Below, piece by piece: positions 58,777 through 64,000 of a stretch of 64,000 nt of DNA (positions within the stretch are counted from its first letter, which is position 1; each line of letters opens with the position of its first letter). A program made the position numbers and the translations under genes. This DNA comes from Streptomyces vilmorinianum (GTDB lineage Bacteria > Actinomycetota > Actinomycetes > Streptomycetales > Streptomycetaceae), in assembly GCF_005517195.1 (NCBI RefSeq), contig NZ_CP040244.1, positions 4,296,001-4,360,000 on the forward strand, written 5' to 3'. Under the pieces are notes generated by a model. It was not told the DNA's origin. It did not search any database and was given only the letters and a program-made list of their open reading frames with translations.

Positions 58777-58795
58777 ATTGCGAACAGCTCGCAAT
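58777..58795 (-). promoter_or_regulatory. Palindrome before the ABC importer operon
   Basis: ATTGCGA (58777-58783) and TCGCAAT (58789-58795) are perfect complements around a 5-base centre, in an A/T-rich island 33-51 bases before the binding-protein start. Position fits an operator. TTGC/GCAA outer ends recall metal-regulator boxes, but the spacing differs from what I remember for Nur, so the regulator is open. Confidence 0.6.
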
Positions 58796-58844
58796 TAAAC
58801 AGCATGTACGGAGGTGTGGGCACCTGGGCCCCTTACGCCTGACG

Positions 58845-59924
58845 TCAGGCGGGCGCCGAGAGGCCGACCAGAGCGGCGATCGCGTCCTGGTGCCGCCCCG
58901 CCGAACCCAGGGCGATCTGGTCGGACTTGGCCCGCTTCAGTGCCAGATGCGCGGGGTGCTCCCAGGTCATGCCGATGCCGCCGTGCAGCTGGACGCACTC
59001 CTCGGCCGCGTGGACGGCGACCTTCGAGCAGTACGCCTGGGCCACGGCCACGGTCAGCCGGGCCTCGGGGTCCCCGGTGGCCAGCGCGTCGGCGGCGGCA
59101 CGGGCCGCCGCGCGGGCGTTCACGACCTCCAGCCAGAGCTGCGCCATCCGGTGCTTGAGCGCCTGGAAGGAGCCGACGGGCCGGTTGAACTGATACCGGC
59201 TACGCGTGTGACGGACCGTCTCCTCCAGGCACCACTCGGCGAGCCCGAGCTGTTCGGAGGCGAGCAACCCGGCTCCCGCGAGGAGTCCGCGCCCGATCGC
59301 CGTGCGGGCGGCGGCCGCGGAGTCCGCGAGGCGGGTGCCGCCCGTACCGTCCGTGGTCACCGCCGCGAGCGGCCGGGTCAGATCGAGCGGGGTCTGCGGC
59401 GCGACCGTGGCTTCGGCGGCCGGGACCGCGTAGAGGCCGTCGGCGCGCGGCACGAGGAAGACGTCGGCGGCGACGGCGTCGGCGACACCGGTCACGGTGC
59501 CGGTGGCGGGCGACTCGGCGTCGGGGTCCGCGGACAGGGGCAGGGCGAGCACCGCCACCGTGCGGCCGGCCGCGAGACCGGCGAGCAGTTCGGCGACGGG
59601 CCCGCTCTCCGTGTCGAGCGCGAGCAGCGTCTCGGTCGCGATCACCGCGCTGGTGAGGTAGGGCGCCGGGGTCACCGCGCGACCCAGCTCCTCCAGGACC
59701 ACGGCCGCCTCGCGGTGGCTCGCGCCCTGGCCGCCGAGCTTCTCGGGTACGAGCAGTCCGGCCGCGCCGATCTCGCCGCCGAGCGCCTTCCAGAGGCCGG
59801 GGACGTACGGGGCGGGGGTCTCGATCCGGCCGAGCAGGGTCTGCGGGTCGGCCCGGTCGGCGAGCAGGGAGCGGACCGCCGCCCGCAGGTCGTCCTCGGT
59901 CTCGGAGTAGAGCAGATCCGTCAT
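58845..59924 (-). CDS. Acyl-CoA dehydrogenase family protein (small, FadE-type subunit)
   Basis: A 359-residue flavoprotein-like subunit. The N-terminal helical domain includes GAAGLLVPEKLGGQGASHRE; the C-terminal helical domain includes RYQFNRPVGSFQALKHRMAQ and the strongly conserved CVQLHGGIGMTWEHPAHLAL. The middle beta domain is short and diverged, and the usual catalytic Glu position is not evident, as in one subunit of the heteromeric FadE dehydrogenases of actinomycetes. It overlaps the preceding acyl-CoA dehydrogenase gene by ATGA, so the two proteins are probably made in equal amount and form one complex. Confidence 0.88.
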   Translation of the reverse strand: MTDLLYSETEDDLRAAVRSLLADRADPQTLLGRIETPAPYVPGLWKALGGEIGAAGLLVPEKLGGQGASHREAAVVLEELGRAVTPAPYLTSAVIATETLLALDTESGPVAELLAGLAAGRTVAVLALPLSADPDAESPATGTVTGVADAVAADVFLVPRADGLYAVPAAEATVAPQTPLDLTRPLAAVTTDGTGGTRLADSAAAARTAIGRGLLAGAGLLASEQLGLAEWCLEETVRHTRSRYQFNRPVGSFQALKHRMAQLWLEVVNARAAARAAADALATGDPEARLTVAVAQAYCSKVAVHAAEECVQLHGGIGMTWEHPAHLALKRAKSDQIALGSAGRHQDAIAALVGLSAPA

Positions 59925-61102
59925 CGCGCGAGGTCCTTCCAGGCGACGTCCTTGTCGTTGCGGGGCTCGGCGGGCAGGCCGAGGACGCGCTCGGCGACGA
60001 TGTTGAGCAGGACCTCGGTCGTACCGCCCTCGATCGAGTTGCCCTTGGAGCGCAGATAGCGGTACCCGGCGTCGCGGCCGGTGAAGTCGACGAGCTCGGG
60101 GCGGCGCATCGTCCAGTCCCCGTACAACAGACCTTCCTCACCGAGGAGTTCGACCTCCAGTCCGCTGATGGCCTGGTTGAGGCGGGCGAAGCCCAGCTTC
60201 ATGGCGCTGCCTTCGGGGCCGGGCTGTCCGGCGACGAGCTGCTGGCGCAGCCGCTCGCCCGTGAGCCGGGCCACCTCGGCATCCACCCACAGGTCGAGCA
60301 GCCGCCTGTGCAGGTCGTGGGTGCGCAGCTCGGGGCGCTCGCGCCAGGTGGTCGCGACCCGGCCGATCATGCCGCCCTCGCGGGGGATGCGGGCGCCGCC
60401 GATGGAGACCCGCTCGTTCATGAGGGTGGTCTGGGCGACCCGCCAGCCGTCGCCGATCTCGCCGAGCCGGTGGGCGTCGGGGATACGGACGTCGGTCAGG
60501 AAGACCTCGTTGAACTCGGCCTCGCCGGTGATCTGGCGCAGCGGCCGTACCTCGACGCCCGGGTCGGTCATGTCGCAGATGAAGTAGGTGATGCCGCGGT
60601 GCTTGGGCAGATCGGGGTCGGTGCGGGCGATGAGGATGGCCCAGCGGGCGACGTGCGCGCTGGAGGTCCACACCTTCTGGCCGTTCACCACCCACGTGTC
60701 GCCCTCGCGTACGGCGCGGGTGCCGAGTGCGGCGAGGTCGGAGCCGGCCCCGGGCTCGCTGAAGAGCTGGCACCACACCTCCTCGCCCACCCAGAGCGGC
60801 TTGAGGAAGCGCTGCTTCACCTCCTCGGAGCCGTACGCGAGCAGGGTCGGCGCGGCCATGCCGAGGCCGATGCCGATCCGGCGCGGGTCGTTGTCGGGGG
60901 CGCCGGCGGCCGTCAGTTCGGTGTCGACGACGGCTTGGAGGGAGCGCGGGGCGTCGAGTCCGCCGAGGCCGACGGGGTAGTGGACCCAGGCGAGCCCGGC
61001 GTCGAAGCGGGCCCGGAGGAAGTCCTCGCGCGCGGTGGTGGCGGGCGGGTGCTCGGCGAGCAACCGCTGTGTACGGGTGCGCAGTTCGGCGGCGTCCGTC
61101 AT
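59921..61102 (-). CDS. Acyl-CoA dehydrogenase (large, FadE-type subunit)
   Basis: A 393-residue FAD enzyme that introduces the alpha-beta double bond in an acyl-CoA. Motifs: WCQLFSEPGAGSDLAALGTR (FAD/substrate region, about 110-129), VNGQKVWTSSAHVARWAILI, FNEVFLTDVRIPDAHRLGEI and the C-terminal SKGNSIEGGTTEVLLNIVAE. ATG 61102 overlaps the stop of the quinone oxidoreductase gene (TCAT on the plus strand). With its neighbour it forms a predicted alpha/beta pair like those that act on steroid side chains or branched acyl-CoAs; the substrate is unknown. Confidence 0.92.
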   Translation of the reverse strand: MTDAAELRTRTQRLLAEHPPATTAREDFLRARFDAGLAWVHYPVGLGGLDAPRSLQAVVDTELTAAGAPDNDPRRIGIGLGMAAPTLLAYGSEEVKQRFLKPLWVGEEVWCQLFSEPGAGSDLAALGTRAVREGDTWVVNGQKVWTSSAHVARWAILIARTDPDLPKHRGITYFICDMTDPGVEVRPLRQITGEAEFNEVFLTDVRIPDAHRLGEIGDGWRVAQTTLMNERVSIGGARIPREGGMIGRVATTWRERPELRTHDLHRRLLDLWVDAEVARLTGERLRQQLVAGQPGPEGSAMKLGFARLNQAISGLEVELLGEEGLLYGDWTMRRPELVDFTGRDAGYRYLRSKGNSIEGGTTEVLLNIVAERVLGLPAEPRNDKDVAWKDLAR

Positions 61103-62067
61103 GCGCGGGCTCCTTCCGGGAGGACGACGAGACGGCCGGTGGTGACGCCCTCGGAGACGCGCTGCACGGCGTCCGCCGCGCCGGCGAACGGCACCCGCTC
61201 GCTGACCAGCGGCTTGATGAGCCCCTTGGCGGCGTACTCGGTGAGCGTCTCGTGGCAGCGCAGGATCGCGGCCGGGTCCTTGAGGTTGTAGAGGCCCCAA
61301 TGCAGTCCGACGATCGAGTAGTTCTTGACGAGGGCGTGGTTGAGGGCGGGCGAGGGGATGGCCCCGCTCGCGAAGCCGACGATCACGATCCGGCCCTCGA
61401 AGGCCACGACCTTGGCGGACTGGGCGTAGGCCTCGCCCCCGACGGGGTCGTAGATCACGTCGGCACCACGGCCGCCGGTGGCCTCCTTGACGGCGGCGAT
61501 GACGTCCTCGGAGCGCCGGTCGACGACGACGTCGCAGCCGAGCGCGCGGGCGACCGCCGCCTTCTCCGCGCCGCCGACGACACCGATGACGGTGGCGCCG
61601 GCCGCCTTGCCGAGCTGGACGGCGGCGGAGCCGACGCCGCCCGCGGCGGCGTGGACGAGCAGGGTCTCGCCCTCCTTCAGGGCGGCTCGGCGGTGCAGGC
61701 CGAAGTATCCGGTCTGGTAGCCGATGTGGAGCGCCGCGGCCTCGGCGTCGTCCAGGGCCTCGGGCGCGGGGAGCACCGCCGCCCCGTCCGCCACCGCGTA
61801 CTCGGCGAGACCGCCGTACGGGAGGGTGGGGGTGGCGATGACCCGGCGCCCGTCCTCGGTCTCGCCGCAGATCTCCACGCCGGGGGTGAAGGGCAGCGGG
61901 GGCCGCACCTGGTACTGCCCCCGGCAGAGCAGGGCGTCGGGGAAGTTGATGTCGGCGGCGCGCACCTTGAGGAGGAGCTGCCCCTCACCGGGCGTGGGCG
62001 TGTCCACCTCGTCGCGCTGCATCACCTCGCCCGGCTCGCCGTTCTCGTGCACTCGCCATGCCTGCAT
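61099..62067 (-). CDS. NADPH:quinone oxidoreductase-like medium-chain dehydrogenase
   Basis: A 322-residue zinc-free MDR enzyme starting MQAWRVHENGEPGEVMQRDE at ATG 62067. The Rossmann fold is LLVHAAAGGVGSAAVQLGKA (about 140-159), and other conserved parts are YGGLAEYAVADGAAVLPAPE and GRGADVIYDPVGGEAYAQSA. Zinc ligands are lacking. Such enzymes reduce quinones or enoyl thioesters with NADPH. It is the first gene of a three-gene, fully overlapping operon with two acyl-CoA dehydrogenases, which hints at work on acyl-CoA intermediates. An operator-like dyad lies 48-63 bases upstream. Confidence 0.9.
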   Translation of the reverse strand: MQAWRVHENGEPGEVMQRDEVDTPTPGEGQLLLKVRAADINFPDALLCRGQYQVRPPLPFTPGVEICGETEDGRRVIATPTLPYGGLAEYAVADGAAVLPAPEALDDAEAAALHIGYQTGYFGLHRRAALKEGETLLVHAAAGGVGSAAVQLGKAAGATVIGVVGGAEKAAVARALGCDVVVDRRSEDVIAAVKEATGGRGADVIYDPVGGEAYAQSAKVVAFEGRIVIVGFASGAIPSPALNHALVKNYSIVGLHWGLYNLKDPAAILRCHETLTEYAAKGLIKPLVSERVPFAGAADAVQRVSEGVTTGRLVVLPEGARA

Positions 62068-62114
62068 CGCGGTCCTCCACCAGCCGTCGTCCGTACTGCG
62101 CGGTCCGTCGCATA

Positions 62115-62130
62115 CTAAGCGGTCGCTTGT
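62115..62130 (-). promoter_or_regulatory. TetR-type operator before the acyl-CoA dehydrogenase operon
   Basis: CTAAGCG (62115-62121) and CGCTTGT (62124-62130) form a near-perfect dyad around GT. ACTAAGCG/CGCTTAGT-type sites are common in front of actinomycete fatty-acid and acyl-CoA genes under TetR-family control. A TAGTAT hexamer overlapping it on the minus strand could be the -10 box, placing a repressor on the promoter. Confidence 0.7.
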
Positions 62131-62146
62131 GCCGGGTGGAACCATA

Positions 62147-62195
62147 CGCTCAGGACTTCTTCCGCTCAGGACTTCTTCCCGCTCAGGACTTCTTC
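62147..62195. repeat. 16-17 base tandem repeat over the XRE-cupin stop codon
   Basis: Three copies of CGCTCAGGACTTCTTC begin at 62147, 62163 and 62180. The stop (TCA 62183-62185) lies in the last copy, and the other copies repeat the same end (coding KKS-stop on the minus strand). Confidence 0.85.
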
Positions 62196-62767
62196 GGGCG
62201 GGCCCGTACATGCATCCGCTCACCCTGCGGCCCGAAGAGGCTCAGGAACTCCACCGGCCCGTCGGGGGTCGGCCCGAACCAGTGCGGGACGCGCGTGTCG
62301 AACTCGGCCGCCTCCCCCGCCCCGAGGACGACATCGTGCTCCCCGAGGACGAGCCGCAGCTTCCCGGACAGGACGTAGAGCCATTCGTACCCCTCGTGCA
62401 CCCGCGGATCCGGATGCTCGTGCGGCTTCTCCTGCACCACCTTGTACGCCTGGAGGCCGCCCGGCTGGCGGGTCAGCGGGAACATCGTGCGGCCGTGGCG
62501 CACGATCGGCTTGGCGCGGACGCGCGGGTCGCCGACCGGCGGCGCGCCGACGAGCTCGTCGAGCGGGACCTGGTGGGCGCGGGCGATGGGAAGCAGCAGC
62601 TCCAGGCTGGGCCGGCGCTGCCCGGACTCCAGGCGGGAGAGCGTGCTCACGGAGATGCCGGTGGAGGCGGAGAGATCGCCCAGGGTGGCCCCGCGCTCGC
62701 GCCGGATGCGGCGCAGCCTCGGGCCGACTTCGTCCAGCACGGCGTCGATGCGTTCGTCCTCGGTCAT
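62183..62767 (-). CDS. XRE-family regulator with C-terminal cupin domain
   Basis: A 194-residue regulator. The helix-turn-helix (about residues 12-70) shows LRRIRRERGATLGDLSASTG and ISVSTLSRLESGQRRPSLEL. The cupin domain (about 95-185) shows EHPDPRVHEGYEWLYVLSGK and LVLGEHDVVLGAGEAAEFDT, with a His/Glu pattern that may bind a metal or small ligand. Proteins of this design repress nearby genes in response to metabolites. It faces the VOC gene divergently across 175 bases, which is its likely target. Its stop lies in a tandem repeat. Confidence 0.92.
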   Translation of the reverse strand: MTEDERIDAVLDEVGPRLRRIRRERGATLGDLSASTGISVSTLSRLESGQRRPSLELLLPIARAHQVPLDELVGAPPVGDPRVRAKPIVRHGRTMFPLTRQPGGLQAYKVVQEKPHEHPDPRVHEGYEWLYVLSGKLRLVLGEHDVVLGAGEAAEFDTRVPHWFGPTPDGPVEFLSLFGPQGERMHVRARPKKS

Positions 62768-62942
62768 GTACCCATTGCAGAAACAGCAAGAATATTTGTC
62801 AAGCCCGCATGCGCGGCGCGAGCCTTCCGGTGGTCCACGCGGATGAACCCGGGCGTCTGCGGCTGCGAGGGCGGGGCCGAACGGCGAGGATCGGCGAGGG
62901 TGGCCGGACGACCTCCAGAAGCGGAAAGGCAGGGCTCACCAC

Positions 62943-63722
62943 ATGCTCGGTACGGACTTCTCCAAGGGCTCCCCCAACTGGCTCGACCTGGGCAGCCCCG
63001 ACACGGCGGCGGCCGCCGCGTTCTACACCGCCGTCTTCGGCTGGGACTTCCGGTCGGCGGGCCCTGACGCGGGCGGCTTCGGCTTTTTCACGCTGGACGG
63101 CAAGAGGGTCGCCGGCCTCGGACCGCTGACCGAGGAGGGGGCGAGCTCCGCCTGGATGGTGTACTTCCAGACCCCCGACGCCGATGCGACGGCGAAGGCC
63201 ACCGAGCAGAACGGCGGGACGGTCCGCGCCGAGCCCTTCGACGCCATGGACGCCGGGCGGCTGGCCCAGCTCACCGACCCGGCGGGCGCCGAGTTCGCCG
63301 TATGGCAGCCCGGCTCGATGAAGGGCGTGGAGAAGGCCTCCGAGAACAACGCCCTCGTCTGGGCCGAGCTGCATGTCCCCGACCCGCAGGCCGCCCTCGA
63401 CTTCTACGGGAAGCTGTTCGGCTGGCGCTCGCAGGAGATGGAGGCGCCGGGCATGACCTACCGGGTGCTGTCCACCGCCGAGGGCGACCAGGAGGACGCC
63501 TCCTTCGGCGGGATCGCCGAGCTCCAGGAAGGTGGGGACCACGCGCGCTGGATTCCGTACTTCGCCGTCGCGGACGCGGACGACCTCGTGGCCAGGGCGC
63601 AGGGGAACGGCGGTTCGGTGCTCATGCCGGCGGCGGACATCCCCGACGTGGGCCGGATCGCCTGGCTCACGGACCCCTTCGGGGCCCCGTTCGCCGTGCT
63701 CAAGCCCGCCCCGCAGGAGTAG
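62943..63722 (+). CDS. Two-domain VOC family protein
   Basis: A 259-residue protein of two VOC modules: PNWLDLGSPDTAAAAAFYTA to AEFAVWQPGSMKGVE, and LVWAELHVPDPQAALDFYGK to GAPFAVLKPAPQE. It closely resembles the gene at 50701 in layout and turns (TDPAG and TDPFG before the last strands). ATG 62943 follows GGAAAGGCAGGG. Metal-ligand positions are not clear, so enzymatic activity is open; a role in binding or detoxifying small hydrophobic compounds is usual for the fold. The XRE-cupin gene faces it and may control it. Confidence 0.88.
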   Translation: MLGTDFSKGSPNWLDLGSPDTAAAAAFYTAVFGWDFRSAGPDAGGFGFFTLDGKRVAGLGPLTEEGASSAWMVYFQTPDADATAKATEQNGGTVRAEPFDAMDAGRLAQLTDPAGAEFAVWQPGSMKGVEKASENNALVWAELHVPDPQAALDFYGKLFGWRSQEMEAPGMTYRVLSTAEGDQEDASFGGIAELQEGGDHARWIPYFAVADADDLVARAQGNGGSVLMPAADIPDVGRIAWLTDPFGAPFAVLKPAPQE

Positions 63723-63728
63723 GGCCCG

Positions 63729-63788
63729 GCCACGGTCGTCACCGACTGGGGTGGCCGGTCGGCCGCCCCGGCCGGTCACGACCGTGGC
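63729..63788. terminator. Hairpin between convergent genes at the right edge
   Basis: GCCACGGTCGT (63729-63739) and its complement (63778-63788) form an 11-base outer stem enclosing further GGCCGG/CCGGCC pairing, between the VOC stop and the end of the deacetylase gene. Confidence 0.7.
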
Positions 63789-63791
63789 GGC

Positions 63792-64000
63792 TCAGCGCGG
63801 GAACAGCTCGAAGGCGACGGTCGGACGGCCGCCGAAGCGCTCGGCGAAGCGCTGGTTGTTCCCGGCGAGGAAGGTACGGACGTACTCCTCCGGATCCTCG
63901 TCCGTGAGGGCCTCGATGTAGGCCCTGTGGGCGAGGAGGGACCGCACCGAGCGTTCGACGCCGGGGGTGGCGTCCACCGCGTGCGTCGGGGTGGACGATC
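63792..64000 (-). CDS. PIG-L family deacetylase, C-terminal part
   Basis: Only the last about 69 residues are inside the window; the gene continues past the right edge. The visible end, THAVDATPGVERSVRSLLAH followed by RAYIEALTDEDPEEYVRTFL and FGGRPTVAFELFPR, fits the C-terminus of LmbE/PIG-L zinc deacetylases, where a helix that supplies a His (THAVD) is followed by SLxAHRxYIE. These enzymes remove acetyl groups from N-acetylglucosaminyl compounds such as mycothiol precursors. Family assignment is moderate because the N-terminal zinc motif is not seen. Confidence 0.6.
   Translation of the reverse strand, partial: SSTPTHAVDATPGVERSVRSLLAHRAYIEALTDEDPEEYVRTFLAGNNQRFAERFGGRPTVAFELFPR

Noticed and set aside
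58777..58795. Calling the palindrome a Nur box and the importer a nickel transporter
   Set aside because: TTGC/GCAA ends are suggestive, but the spacing does not agree with what I remember of Nur sites and the ligand pocket cannot be judged.

Overview
This 64 kb window looks like chromosomal DNA of a Streptomyces-type actinomycete. G+C is very high throughout, third codon positions are almost always G or C, GTG and TTG starts are common, and genes often overlap by 1-8 bases. Families typical of streptomycetes are present: Ser/Thr kinase, FUSC exporter, secreted S8 protease, tripeptidyl-aminopeptidase-like lipoprotein, secreted cholesterol oxidase. I see no tRNA, rRNA, CRISPR array, phage gene, transposase or integrase. 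No stretch over 300 bases lacks a gene. I noticed one in-frame TTA (bldA-type) codon, at 30674-30676.

Left quarter (1-17.8 kb), plant-polysaccharide and sugar-acid use. Genes on the minus strand from about 7.0 kb to the left edge form a rhamnogalacturonan (pectin) module: YesO/P/Q-like sugar ABC importer, YesL-like DUF624 membrane protein, YetA/PL26-like exo-rhamnogalacturonan lyase and a truncated secreted acetylesterase. They sit behind a promoter carrying LacI-type operators. A GH51 arabinofuranosidase follows, then an SMP-30 sugar lactonase coupled to an IclR regulator. Divergent from the regulator are an enolase-superfamily sugar-acid dehydratase and a zinc alcohol dehydrogenase. A separate operon then holds an uncharacterised TIM-barrel protein and the ChvE-MmsA-MmsB monosaccharide importer. 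A shared 13-bp motif in front of both plus-strand operons suggests one regulon for an oxidative, non-phosphorylating sugar pathway.

Middle (17.9-37.3 kb), mixed genes: membrane Ser/Thr kinase; long-form GAPDH; N-formylglutamate amidohydrolase; YjdM-type zinc ribbon; large secreted alpha/beta hydrolase; an AurF-like diiron oxygenase next to a ferredoxin-fused FprB-type reductase behind tandem palindromic operators; a DUF4232 lipoprotein; a YciO/TsaC-like protein; a Tm-1-like protein with the TTA codon; an FAD/NAD(P)-binding plus TTC38-like fusion facing an Rrf2 regulator across a palindrome; a short monooxygenase-like protein and an M28 peptidase.

Right half (37.4-64 kb): S8 protease with a P-domain; a two-component system next to a secreted peptidase lipoprotein; FUSC membrane protein; three VOC (glyoxalase-fold) proteins; cholesterol oxidase; a coupled carboxymuconolactone-decarboxylase-like/DapB-like pair behind a palindrome; DUF779 protein; secreted beta-propeller-like protein; a complete five-gene Opp/Dpp/Nik-type ABC importer; a translationally coupled quinone oxidoreductase plus two acyl-CoA dehydrogenases behind a TetR-type operator; an XRE-cupin regulator; and a partial PIG-L deacetylase at the right edge.

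A recurring oddity is that at least six genes carry short tandem repeats lying on or next to their stop codons.
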